From NCBI GenBank assembly GCA_002733575.1, contig NVWB01000007.1, positions 4,893-68,892 on the forward strand: 64,000 bases of DNA, in the 5' to 3' direction. A program made the translations under genes and the position numbers. Position 1 is the stretch's first letter; each line of letters starts with the position of its first letter. The stretch comes from Blastopirellula sp. GTDB lineage: Bacteria > Planctomycetota > Planctomycetia > Pirellulales > Pirellulaceae. The notes beneath the pieces were generated by a model, which was given only the letters and a program-made list of their open reading frames with translations, was not told where the DNA came from and made no database searches. Positions 19,666 through 28,308 of this stretch are shown piece after piece.

Positions 19666-20982
19666 ATGAAAAGTTCCTTTCTACAAACTGTTCGACTCGC
19701 GTTAAAGAGCCTTGTGCTGCAAAAAATGCGAGCAGGCTTGGCCGCGCTCGGTATCTTTATCGGCACCACGACCGTGATTTGGATGGTCGCAGTAGGCGAA
19801 GGCGTAAGTCATCAGGCACAGCAACAGATTCTAGAGCTTGGAGCGTCGAACATCATTGTTCGTACCAAGGAACCTGCGGAGTCGAGTGAAGGGCAAGACT
19901 CGAACAGTCGCTTGAAAACGTATGGTTTGTTGCGAAATGATTACCGAAGAATCGTCGAGAACATCCCCAGCATCCGCCGCGCCATTCCGATGAAGGAATT
20001 ACGATTTGAACTTCGCATGGGTAACCGTACGGCTGACTCGAAACTGGTAGGGTGTGTTGAAGATTACTTTGAATTAAACCAACTAGAGATGGCCCGGGGT
20101 CGCTGGCTGACTCCGCGTGACCGTGGAAAAAAAGTGGTCGTTCTGGCAGACGACACCGCCAAACGTCTCTTTTCTTTTGAGAATCCGATTGGTCGAACCA
20201 TTTGGGTTGGCAGCGAATTCTATAAGGTCATCGGTCAAACCAAGTCTCGCTCGGCCTCAGCCGCAATCGGCGGAAGTCTTGATTCGAGAGACTACAATCT
20301 TGATGCCTACATACCGCTGAAGACGCTCCGTCATCGCGTTGGTGATTTGGTGATGAAACGAGTTGGCGGTGACTTTCAGGGAGAACATGTTGAACTGAGC
20401 CAAATTATTGTTGAGGTGAATGACATAAAAGATGTCGATGAAATGGCACAAATTATTGAAACACTGTTAAAAAAGTATCACGATAAAGAAGACTACGCGG
20501 TGGTCGTGCCGAAGGAGTTGCTACGCCAGGCAGAGCGAACGCGATCAATGTTCAATGTGCTGCTATTCGTGATTGCCGGTATCTCTCTGCTGGTAGGCGG
20601 AATTGGAATCATGAATATCATGTTGGCCACCGTGACAGAGCGAACTCGCGAGATTGGGATTCGCCGCGCACTGGGTGCCACGCGGCATGATATTATTAAA
20701 CAGTTTCTGATCGAAACCGTAGTGCTTACAGCAAGTGGTGGTTTATCGGGTGTGTTGTTTGGGCTGTCGATAGGGCCACTGTTTCGCGGATTGCGGAGTG
20801 GAATTACGATGCTTTCTCCCGATTTCCTACCACCGATTGTTCATTCCATCGAACCACGTATCGCACTCTGGTCTGTGTTGTTATCGCTCTTTATTTCACT
20901 GGGCGTAGGGATTGTTTTTGGCGTCTATCCAGCTCGCCAAGCCGCAAATATGGACCCCATCGAAGCACTGCGTCATGAGTAA
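19666..20982 (+). CDS. MacB/FtsX-type ABC transporter permease without its ATPase
   Basis: 438 residues. An N-terminal membrane helix (about 24-46, MRAGLAALGIFIGTTTVIWM) is followed by a large MacB-type periplasmic domain (about 50-285) and three C-terminal helices. The FtsX signature lies in GGIGIMNIMLATVTERTREI and IGIRRALGATRHDI, and the end is the usual VYPARQAANMDPIEALR. It has no P-loop of its own, and no ATP-binding subunit is encoded beside it, although such genes are normally adjacent or fused in MacB. It is the last gene of the efflux group; a short GC hairpin follows. It may recruit an ATPase encoded elsewhere. Confidence 0.9.
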   Translation: MKSSFLQTVRLALKSLVLQKMRAGLAALGIFIGTTTVIWMVAVGEGVSHQAQQQILELGASNIIVRTKEPAESSEGQDSNSRLKTYGLLRNDYRRIVENIPSIRRAIPMKELRFELRMGNRTADSKLVGCVEDYFELNQLEMARGRWLTPRDRGKKVVVLADDTAKRLFSFENPIGRTIWVGSEFYKVIGQTKSRSASAAIGGSLDSRDYNLDAYIPLKTLRHRVGDLVMKRVGGDFQGEHVELSQIIVEVNDIKDVDEMAQIIETLLKKYHDKEDYAVVVPKELLRQAERTRSMFNVLLFVIAGISLLVGGIGIMNIMLATVTERTREIGIRRALGATRHDIIKQFLIETVVLTASGGLSGVLFGLSIGPLFRGLRSGITMLSPDFLPPIVHSIEPRIALWSVLLSLFISLGVGIVFGVYPARQAANMDPIEALRHE

Positions 20983-20986
20983 GTCA

Positions 20987-21005
20987 CCTCCGGCAAAGCC
21001 GGGGG
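20987..21005. repeat. Short GC hairpin after the permease gene
   Basis: An 8-bp stem (20987-20994 against 20998-21005, one T-G wobble) has an AAA loop, four bases after the permease stop. There is no T-run, so termination is uncertain. The CCGGCAAAGCCGG form is of the small palindromic type often scattered between bacterial genes. Confidence 0.55.
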
Positions 21006-21061
21006 CTCAGCTTGAATAAAACCAGCATCAGTAGCAACCATTACTCAAAGGAGTCCAACCA

Positions 21062-23056
21062 ATGGACATTCATCATATCGGGGCACTTCTTGTGATCGCC
21101 GCCTGCGGAATCGGGAATTCCACAAATACAATACAAGCCGCAGAGAAGTCGATTTCAATTGATCGTGAATCAAATCAGATCCAAGACAAGCTCACGTACA
21201 AAAAGTCGTTTACGGCCACGGCTAATCCAACCGAATTCGCATTACTCTTCGAGCAAAAACTAACGAAACAAAGTTCGGGCAGGTATTGGAATATCTCCAT
21301 CAACGGGCAAGTCCTTGGAAGGCTCGAAGCACACACGCCCCAGATCGGCGAGAACAAAACAGTCGATGGGTTTCATCCAATTGGCGTGGCAGTTCCACCT
21401 AATGTTCTTAAGCAGGGCGAAAACATCTTGACTGTCATCGGCAGAGGGCAGCCGGTTGTGTTACGCAAAATCGTGTTAGAACCCCGTACATTAAATCAGG
21501 CACTACAACTACAAACCGTAACAGTCAAAGTAAACTCTGCTGCCGGACAACCTGTGCCGGCTCGTATTACGGTGGTAAATGATCTTGGGCAACTCGTAAA
21601 GTTGTATCAGGTTCGCAAGCTAACCAACGCGGTTCGACCTGGAATTCTCTACACGCTTGGAACGGGCGATTCGTTCGCATTGCCACCAGGCAAATACACG
21701 CTATTTGCAACACGTGGCATGGAGTGGGGAGTTGCCAAGCAGGCAATCGTTGTGTCTGGAAACAAGCCAAAAAGTCATACGATGGTGATTTCACGCGAAG
21801 TCGACACTCAAGGCTTTGTCGCCTGCGACAGTCATATTCACACATTGCCTGGCAGCGGCCACGGTAACGCTACCTACGAAGAACGCATGATTACTATTGC
21901 CGGAGAAGGAATCGAAGTGGCCATTGCCACCGATCACAATCACATTTCCGATTACACAAAGTATCAATACGATTCTGGCACCCACAAGCATTTTCATGCA
22001 ATTTCCGGCGATGAAGTAACAACCCACAACGGGCATTTCACCGCCTTTCCACTTGATCCTGCCAAGGCGGTTCCTGGTGGTGTCAAAGGACGCAATCCTT
22101 TGTTTTTGGATAGCAAAGACTGGATCGAGTTGATTGCCGACATGCGTAACCAAGGTGCAGAAGTTGTAATTCTGAATCACCCATATTGGCCCACGATGGA
22201 ACAAGGGCCCTTCGGTCTCTCTCGTTTTAATCGCCGCACAGGCGGGCGGGCAGAAGGCCCTGAATTCACTTTCGATGGAATCGAAGTAGCACAGCCTGCC
22301 AATCGAACCCCCGACAATTTCTACGCTCTCGAAGACTGGATGGCGCTGCTCAATCGAGGTCTACGGCTCACCGCTGTAGGCGCTACAGACTCTCACTCGG
22401 TGAATAATCCCGTCGGGCAAGCACGCACCTATCTTAAAAGCAGCACTGACGACGTTACCCAAATTGATCGCAAAGAAGTCTGTCGCGCATTTCTAGAAGG
22501 TCGTGCATCCGTGGCTGCTGGTATTTTTGCCAACCTCACCATTGCCAAGAACTACAACAGCGGAGACCTTGTTCCGGCTTCAGTCGCCACCGATCCAACT
22601 AAAAACCAAGGGTCAACCTTTACCGCAAGATTACGAGTCGCTGCACCTTCTTGGGTTCGTCCTCGCGAAGCCATGATCTACGTGAACGGAAAGCAAGTTG
22701 CCAAAAAAAGTATCAACGCATTGCCCAACCAGCCCACCGATCAAACGCTAACCTTCACAATTGACCGACCTGCCCACGATGCACACGTTGTGGCATTTGT
22801 GTTAGGAGATGGCATCACCTTGCCAGGCTGGACCACTTACGGCAAAAGCACACAAGCAATCACCAACCCGATTTTCCTAGACATCGACGGAGACTTAAAA
22901 TACAGCGCACCTCGTAACACGGCCAAGCAACTAATCGCGAAGCACCAAGGCCAAAGTGACAAACTCACTCCGGCCCAGCAAAAAGCATTATTAGACTCCC
23001 CAGCCGTAAAATCCGACTCAGCCGTTCTGCTGCATGTCAAAGATTTGCTCAAGTAG
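21062..23056 (+). CDS. Secreted CehA/McbA-family PHP-type metallohydrolase
   Basis: 664 residues, ATG at 21062 with AAAGGAG ten bases upstream. A signal peptide ends near AAEK (residue 30). Residues about 30-240 are beta-rich, probably carbohydrate-binding or Ig-like modules. The PHP metal-binding core starts at CDSHIH (H258, H260), with ATDHNH (D291, H292, H294), GDEVTT, LNHPYW near residue 372 and GATDSHS near 442; these are the expected ligands of a polymerase-and-histidinol-phosphatase-like site. CehA/McbA members include carbaryl hydrolases, but the planctomycete enzymes are numerous and mostly uncharacterised, so the substrate should not be inferred. It is probably an independent unit after the efflux operon. 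Confidence 0.85.
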   Translation: MDIHHIGALLVIAACGIGNSTNTIQAAEKSISIDRESNQIQDKLTYKKSFTATANPTEFALLFEQKLTKQSSGRYWNISINGQVLGRLEAHTPQIGENKTVDGFHPIGVAVPPNVLKQGENILTVIGRGQPVVLRKIVLEPRTLNQALQLQTVTVKVNSAAGQPVPARITVVNDLGQLVKLYQVRKLTNAVRPGILYTLGTGDSFALPPGKYTLFATRGMEWGVAKQAIVVSGNKPKSHTMVISREVDTQGFVACDSHIHTLPGSGHGNATYEERMITIAGEGIEVAIATDHNHISDYTKYQYDSGTHKHFHAISGDEVTTHNGHFTAFPLDPAKAVPGGVKGRNPLFLDSKDWIELIADMRNQGAEVVILNHPYWPTMEQGPFGLSRFNRRTGGRAEGPEFTFDGIEVAQPANRTPDNFYALEDWMALLNRGLRLTAVGATDSHSVNNPVGQARTYLKSSTDDVTQIDRKEVCRAFLEGRASVAAGIFANLTIAKNYNSGDLVPASVATDPTKNQGSTFTARLRVAAPSWVRPREAMIYVNGKQVAKKSINALPNQPTDQTLTFTIDRPAHDAHVVAFVLGDGITLPGWTTYGKSTQAITNPIFLDIDGDLKYSAPRNTAKQLIAKHQGQSDKLTPAQQKALLDSPAVKSDSAVLLHVKDLLK

Positions 23057-23249
23057 TGCTTATATCAGAAAGAACTAAGACAGGGAGTACACAACTCTTG
23101 GGCCAGGTCATAGACCAAATTAATTGTCCACGATCACACATTTTCTATCGTCTATAGATAATGATGGTCGGCTCTTCGCATGGTTCTAACCTGGTTTCTC
23201 CAAAACGAGGCAAAAATTAGCGGGAGCCGCCCATTTTTCGATTTGAAAT

Positions 23250-24224
23250 TTACGACTTCAGGTGAAAGTAGCTGTGAATGTGGGGATGCCCACGATAGTA
23301 CCAAACCATCTCTGGCCCTTCGATTTGCCAGGTGTCCCAGACTTGGTCGGAACCAACATCAAATTTTCCATCGTAATAACTTACATGTAATTGATCGATC
23401 ATCTTTTTCTTTTTGATCGTATCGAGCGTGGCATCGACATCGGTTTTTCGGAACATGCCCATCATCTTGGCCATGGTGTTGAGCAGCAACTCTTGTTGAT
23501 CACTACTTAGACTTGCACAGCTTAGCCCGGCCTGATTATCCTTGTGCATTTCAATAACCGATGCCGGTTTTTCAGTGCGGGGTTTGCTTGAAGTCAGGGC
23601 TTTCTTCTGTTGCTTGCCATCTAAAGACTGAACAAATTCGTTAAAGATTTTTCCTTGATACCAATAAGCGTTTCCAGGATGATCCTTTGTTTCAGTGAAT
23701 TCATCAGGGAAGTGTCCATAGAAAATCGGTGCCCCTCCAAATCCTTGGCCTGCTACGCTGTGTACATTACAACGGCGAGTCACGTGATGACCGGTGTAAA
23801 TGAACTCAAAGTCTTTATCTTCGGGTGAACCGAAAAAGCCAATCGAAGGTGCATTCTTCGCGGCACCATACTGATCACCTTCCACCTGTTTGTTTACGGC
23901 GGCTCTATGTTCGGGCGTATGCAGTGAGTCGAATGTTGCCTGAATTAGCTCTTGTTGTTCTTTGTTGAATGTGGTTGGAATTCGATGGTCTGGTTGAATG
24001 TACCACCAATTGCTGATGTAGTAACGTTTTTCATGATCGACAGGCAAGCAGATCTTTTCTCTTTGTTCGTCGTTCAGGCTTTTGAAAAGTTGCATAGAAA
24101 GTGAATCGGTTGACGATTCGGCCGCATGAACCAGGTTCGTAAATTTGTCGAACTGCGTTGCCGCCAACAATGCAGTGGATGCACTGGCCGATTTCAGTAG
24201 ATTCCGGCGACTAATTTTATTCAT
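23250..24224 (-). CDS. Tat-exported DUF3500 family protein
   Basis: 324 residues with a twin-arginine leader (R6-R7-N-L-L-K-S-A-S and a short hydrophobic region, cleavage near residue 34). The body fits DUF3500: LFKSLNDEQREKICLP near the start, a central block GFFGSPEDKDFEFIYTGHH with many histidines, and the ending WQIEGPEMVWYYRGHPHIHS, which is diagnostic. The histidines suggest a metal site. Function is not established for this family. It is transcribed convergently with the preceding PHP gene and is separated from the polysaccharide cluster by about 200 bp, so it appears to be a single unit. Confidence 0.85.
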   Translation of the reverse strand: MNKISRRNLLKSASASTALLAATQFDKFTNLVHAAESSTDSLSMQLFKSLNDEQREKICLPVDHEKRYYISNWWYIQPDHRIPTTFNKEQQELIQATFDSLHTPEHRAAVNKQVEGDQYGAAKNAPSIGFFGSPEDKDFEFIYTGHHVTRRCNVHSVAGQGFGGAPIFYGHFPDEFTETKDHPGNAYWYQGKIFNEFVQSLDGKQQKKALTSSKPRTEKPASVIEMHKDNQAGLSCASLSSDQQELLLNTMAKMMGMFRKTDVDATLDTIKKKKMIDQLHVSYYDGKFDVGSDQVWDTWQIEGPEMVWYYRGHPHIHSYFHLKS

Positions 24225-24419
24225 GGTTCAATCCTAAGTTCGATTTTTTGAAGGTTGAGTTTAAAGCGTCCCGATGATAAAATAAGTATCTACACATATA
24301 ATACAGAAATTATGCAAATAGAGCAAATTTGTTGTTCTCTGATCCTTTATCCGTCGTTGTAGCGTGAAATTTTTAGAACAAGATGAGAAACCAATAGATA
24401 TTAGTGGATTTTAAACTAG

Positions 24420-25061
24420 CTAAATGGTCATTTTACGGCAATATAAGCCTTCGGCAAATTGACTCGGCGAGCAACATTCGATGCCGCGAATGCGGAGTAA
24501 CGACCAGAACGTGTTTTCGCAGAACCAGGGTTTCGATTGTTGGCTTTTAAAATTGTGGATGATGGCATCAATCTTTTGTTCGCACATGTCTTTGGTAAGA
24601 GGGACAAACACATTGGGGTTGCCTAGATCGCCTTCGTATTTGGGGATTTCGTATTCAAGGATCAAGTGATTGCGAAAGGTGTTCCAGGTCAACTCAGCTA
24701 CAACACGGTGGTCTTGGTGCATGTCTTCACGGCGGTGCGTGAAGATCACATCGGGCGAGACTTCTTGTTGCAGCTCAAAAAAGAACTCTTTGATCTCTTC
24801 GCCACAGTAAGGGAAGAAGCTATCGCGGAACTCTTTGATAACGATCTTTGAATCTTGTGCATTGGCAAGAAACTTCTCAGCACTCCGTCGTGCTTCTTCG
24901 GCTCTCTCTCCGGCTCCGCTGAGCACGACCCAAACGACATTGATTTTGGGATTCTGTTCAAGCAACTTCAGCAGCGTTCCACCGCAGCCGATTTCGATAT
25001 CATCGGCATGCGAACCTAGGCAGAGAATCGTTTGGACATTTTCAAATTGTACGTTGATCAT
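24420..25061 (-). CDS. PIG-L/LmbE family deacetylase
   Basis: 213 residues. The metal site motif GSHADDIEIGCGG supplies H18, D20 and D21, and HQDH near residues 115-118 gives the third ligand. PIG-L enzymes are zinc-dependent N-deacetylases acting on GlcNAc- or acyl-linked substrates. It is the last gene of the minus-strand polysaccharide cluster, beginning one base after the cytidylyltransferase stop. In this setting it probably removes an acetyl or other acyl group from an amino sugar of the nucleotide-sugar product or the glycan; that is inference. Confidence 0.88.
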   Translation of the reverse strand: MINVQFENVQTILCLGSHADDIEIGCGGTLLKLLEQNPKINVVWVVLSGAGERAEEARRSAEKFLANAQDSKIVIKEFRDSFFPYCGEEIKEFFFELQQEVSPDVIFTHRREDMHQDHRVVAELTWNTFRNHLILEYEIPKYEGDLGNPNVFVPLTKDMCEQKIDAIIHNFKSQQSKPWFCENTFWSLLRIRGIECCSPSQFAEGLYCRKMTI

Positions 25062-25062
25062 T

Positions 25063-25950
25063 CTAGATGTCCCAGCAATTGACCAATGCAGGCGTAATCA
25101 GCGTTTCAGCATTTTGCGAACTAGCAGCAGGTAAAGTGGCTATTGTTTTTCTCGGTTCTTGCTGCTTAGGAAGTTGAGAATTCCAGAGTTCCCATTTTGC
25201 ATCCCCTCGGGCGACCATGTCGTCTAGGGCTTGTTTTTCTTTGAAGGTATCCATGCAACTCCAAAAACCGTTGTATTTATAGGTGGTCAGGCGTTGTTCT
25301 TGTATCAATCGTTTGAATGGCGATTCGACCAGTTCCTCTCCTTCGCGAATGTAATCGAAGATTGAATTACGGAACGCAAAGTACCCTCCGTTCATCCAGA
25401 CATCCGATTGATCAATCGGGGTGATGTCTTGCACTGCGCCTGAGGGGTCAACATTCACGGCATGAAAGCTTTGTCGTGGTTTTACCGAGACAAAAGATGC
25501 AACGGTATTTCCATCGTTTAACGAATCAATCACATAAGGAAGTGGGAGATCGCTCAGGCCATCGGTATAGTTTGCGAGAAAAGTTTCTTCGCCATCTAGA
25601 TGATGTTCGACAGCTTTCAGGCGTTGGCCGATATTCGAAGCTGTGCCTGTGTCGACAAAGGTGATCTTCCAATCTTGAATGTCACTTCCGAGTAAGGTGA
25701 CCGATTCGCCCCCGTTGGAAAGCACGAAATCGTTCGACACGCATTCATTGTAATTAAGGAAATACTCTTTGATTACATTGGCCTGCCAACCGAGGCAGAG
25801 GATAAAATCTTTGTGACCGAAATGTGCATAATATTTCATAATATGCCACAAGATCGGACGTGTTCCGATGTTCACCATTGGCTTAGGAATCGACTCCGAA
25901 TACTCTCGCATTCGCATCCCATAGCCTCCGCAAAATAATACGACTTTCAT
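25063..25950 (-). CDS. rfbF: Glucose-1-phosphate cytidylyltransferase
   Basis: 295 residues from ATG at 25950, with GAAAGG eight bases upstream; an in-frame TTG 15 bases earlier is less likely. The nucleotide-binding signature FCGGYGMRMREYSESIPKPM fits the CTP-glucose-1-phosphate cytidylyltransferase branch of sugar nucleotidyltransferases, and FVSVKPRQSFHAVNVDPSG and VWMNGGYFAFR are as expected. It makes CDP-glucose from CTP and glucose-1-phosphate. About 35 residues at the C-terminus (from KQQEPRK) go beyond the usual length of about 257 and look unstructured. It pairs with the CDP-glucose 4,6-dehydratase six genes upstream. Confidence 0.92.
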   Translation of the reverse strand: MKVVLFCGGYGMRMREYSESIPKPMVNIGTRPILWHIMKYYAHFGHKDFILCLGWQANVIKEYFLNYNECVSNDFVLSNGGESVTLLGSDIQDWKITFVDTGTASNIGQRLKAVEHHLDGEETFLANYTDGLSDLPLPYVIDSLNDGNTVASFVSVKPRQSFHAVNVDPSGAVQDITPIDQSDVWMNGGYFAFRNSIFDYIREGEELVESPFKRLIQEQRLTTYKYNGFWSCMDTFKEKQALDDMVARGDAKWELWNSQLPKQQEPRKTIATLPAASSQNAETLITPALVNCWDI

Positions 25951-26029
25951 CGCTGTGCCTTTCAAGATGTTTTACTAAGTCAGTTGTTAGCTGGCATTCT
26001 CATTTTTCTGTTTTGTTTCAATACCGTGA

Positions 26030-27340
26030 TTAATAGACGCTCAGTTCAGGAATTGGAACTACCAGTTTGGCACCCCATTCTCGCACGTACTCAAGCTGAT
26101 GTGAGATTTCTTTTTTCAAGTTCCAAGGCAGAATCAATACATAATCAGGCTTGGTCTCTTCCAACTTGTCGGTTGAATAAACGGGAACATGCGTGCCGGG
26201 CAAAAACTTATTGTGTTTGTAAGGATTGCGATCGACCGCGTAGTCAACCAGATCTGTGCGAATGCCACAGTAATTCAGCAAGGTATTCCCTTTGCCAGGG
26301 GCACCATAACATGCGACACTCTTTCCATCTCGCTTGGCTTGAATTAGAAATTCTAATAGGTCACGTTTAATTCCTGCAACGCGCTGGGAAAACTTGCGGT
26401 AAGTCTCTAGATCGGTGAGACCTGCATCGAGTTCGCGTTGATGGATTTCCGTTACGGCCGGAGTCACTGGTTTGGTATCATCTTCGGTATGACGGATATA
26501 GATGCGAAGCGAACCGCCATGGGTTTCGATTTCTTCGACATCAAATATAGTCATGCCATGATGGGAAAATACTTGCAAAAGTGTGTGCAGTGAGAAGTAA
26601 CAATAATGTTCTTGATAAATCGTATCAAATTGCGTTTCTTCAAGAATGCACGAGAGTTGTGGGAACTCAACGGTCATTACGCCTTGGTCGTTGAGTACGA
26701 TCTTGATGCCAGCGACAAAGTCATTCAGATCTGGCACGTGGGCCAATACGTTATTGGCAATCATTAAATCGGCTCGAATTCCATCGGCCACTAGTTCGTT
26801 GGCCGTGTTGACACCAAAGTATTTGCAGATTGAAGGAACCCCTTTTTCGATAGCAACGGCTGCCACGTTATCGGCAGGTTCAATGCCGGTGCAGGGAATT
26901 CCTTTCTCAACAAAGTTTTTGAGCAAGTAGCCGTCGTTACTGGCCAATTCGACCACGTGATGGTCTTGGTTTAGATTCAAACGATCTGTGATCATGTCAA
27001 CATAATTGGCCGCATGTTTGAGCCATGAGTCAGAGAAAGAAGAGAAGTAGGCATACTCGCCACAAAAGATTTCTTTTCCGTGAACATATTCTTCAACCTG
27101 AACAAGATGGCATTCGCCGCATACAAATGCGTGTAATGGATAAAAGGGCTCGACTTCGATCAACTGCTCTTTGGTCAGGAAGTTCTCACATAGCGGTGAT
27201 TTACCGAGATCAACGACCGAGTGTTCCAAAGGAGTGCCACAGAAACGACATCCGCCTTTGGCTTTCGATTCGGTCGATACTTCAGTAGTGATTTGTGCAA
27301 CTGTCTCGTTGTTTAGATTTGCATTTAGTTTTTGAATCAT
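26030..27340 (-). CDS. SAM-dependent C-methyltransferase with N-terminal zinc motif
   Basis: 436 residues. An N-terminal zinc-binding domain (C31, C34, C74, C77 in CRFC and CGEC) is followed by a Rossmann methyltransferase core (VVELASNDGYLLKNFV, residues about 129-144) and a C-terminal half with CYGAPGKGNTLLNYCGI. This is the arrangement of sugar C-methyltransferases such as NovU and TylCIII (Methyltransf_13, _11 and _14 regions). These methylate carbon next to a 4-keto group in nucleotide-linked deoxysugars. With rfbF and rfbG in the same operon it probably branches CDP-4-keto-6-deoxyglucose or a derivative. Confidence 0.88.
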   Translation of the reverse strand: MIQKLNANLNNETVAQITTEVSTESKAKGGCRFCGTPLEHSVVDLGKSPLCENFLTKEQLIEVEPFYPLHAFVCGECHLVQVEEYVHGKEIFCGEYAYFSSFSDSWLKHAANYVDMITDRLNLNQDHHVVELASNDGYLLKNFVEKGIPCTGIEPADNVAAVAIEKGVPSICKYFGVNTANELVADGIRADLMIANNVLAHVPDLNDFVAGIKIVLNDQGVMTVEFPQLSCILEETQFDTIYQEHYCYFSLHTLLQVFSHHGMTIFDVEEIETHGGSLRIYIRHTEDDTKPVTPAVTEIHQRELDAGLTDLETYRKFSQRVAGIKRDLLEFLIQAKRDGKSVACYGAPGKGNTLLNYCGIRTDLVDYAVDRNPYKHNKFLPGTHVPVYSTDKLEETKPDYVLILPWNLKKEISHQLEYVREWGAKLVVPIPELSVY

Positions 27341-27386
27341 AATTGTTTCTCAATAATTGTCCAAAGTGAATGGAATCGTTTTATAT

Positions 27387-28295
27387 TTATACGGATTGCA
27401 GGTTCGGGTCGCTTGTAAGGCTGTTTTCATAAATTGCACAAATGTCGTCAGGAATCTGAGTGAAATCTGACCCACAAAGATAATCGCGGATTGTTGTGCC
27501 AGAGCACTCGCTGTCGATATTGGGTGCCCCGTGATTGTTGGGCAAGTCGCCTAAGTGAACCGTTCGAAAGTCGATGCTAAAGCGAGTCTTGCCTGATGTA
27601 TTGGGCACTGTGGAATGTAAATGGGCGGCAGAGAAAATCAATAAACCACCAGGTTCCGTGACGACTCGTACTTCAGGATTTAACTCTAGTTCCTCAAGAG
27701 CTTCAGACTGGACTCTGGTATCGGATTTTGTGAAAGTCATCGCCGCTTTTCTACCGGTCTGATTCCAGTCCTGATAGTTAAAGTCGTTGGATGAGTTTTT
27801 AATCGGACGGTCCCAGTAGTGAGGATGAAAGGCCATGCAATTTTCAGATTCGATATCAAACACAGGCAACCACCAATTCAATTGACTCATCGGGGGCGAG
27901 TACCAGGTGTCTCGATGTGGTTTAAACGCATAGCCTAAGCCGGATGTGAGATAGCCATCCGAGGTGACCGTGCGTAGACGGGGGACATCGAAATAGGTTT
28001 TATCCAGGTCGCAGTTGAACTCAGTCAAAATTGCTTGAATTAACTGTTTTGATTTCGGATGATGGATGAACTTTGGTTTTAATTCTGCTAGAACGGCAAC
28101 AAAATCTTCAACATCCATCGAATGCTGGGCCGTACATGGATCGTAAGGTGCAAAAGCTTCCATGGCCATATCGCGGGCATGTTGGCATAATGCATTCGTA
28201 CTTTCGCTCACCGCGTATACATAAAGCTGTCCCGCGTACAGTTGCTCACGACGCGCGTCATCATCTATCTTACGATTGAAATATACGGTGTTCAT
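27387..28295 (-). CDS. Phytanoyl-CoA dioxygenase-like (PhyH) iron oxygenase
   Basis: 302 residues from ATG at 28295, with AGAGAG about eight bases upstream; an upstream in-frame ATG would overlap the preceding gene. The double-stranded beta-helix metal site is visible: H127-x-D129 in KPHRDTWYSP, distal H227 in AAHLHSTVPN and R238 in GKTRFSIDFR, which would bind 2-oxoglutarate. The family hydroxylates small molecules and sugars, using Fe(II) and 2-oxoglutarate. It sits between the C-methyltransferase and DUF4910 genes in the distal module, so hydroxylation of a sugar or its substituent is plausible. The substrate is not known. Confidence 0.8.
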   Translation of the reverse strand: MNTVYFNRKIDDDARREQLYAGQLYVYAVSESTNALCQHARDMAMEAFAPYDPCTAQHSMDVEDFVAVLAELKPKFIHHPKSKQLIQAILTEFNCDLDKTYFDVPRLRTVTSDGYLTSGLGYAFKPHRDTWYSPPMSQLNWWLPVFDIESENCMAFHPHYWDRPIKNSSNDFNYQDWNQTGRKAAMTFTKSDTRVQSEALEELELNPEVRVVTEPGGLLIFSAAHLHSTVPNTSGKTRFSIDFRTVHLGDLPNNHGAPNIDSECSGTTIRDYLCGSDFTQIPDDICAIYENSLTSDPNLQSV

Positions 28296-28308
28296 CACTT
28301 TCTCTCTT

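Noticed and set aside
21791-22204. Open frame of 137 residues on the minus strand inside the PHP metallohydrolase gene
   Set aside because: It is wholly antisense to a well-supported gene, is Cys/His-rich with no family, and has no ribosome site.
24420-24613. Alternative reading of the PIG-L region as a small separate gene
   Set aside because: The PIG-L reading covers it with clear metal-site motifs.
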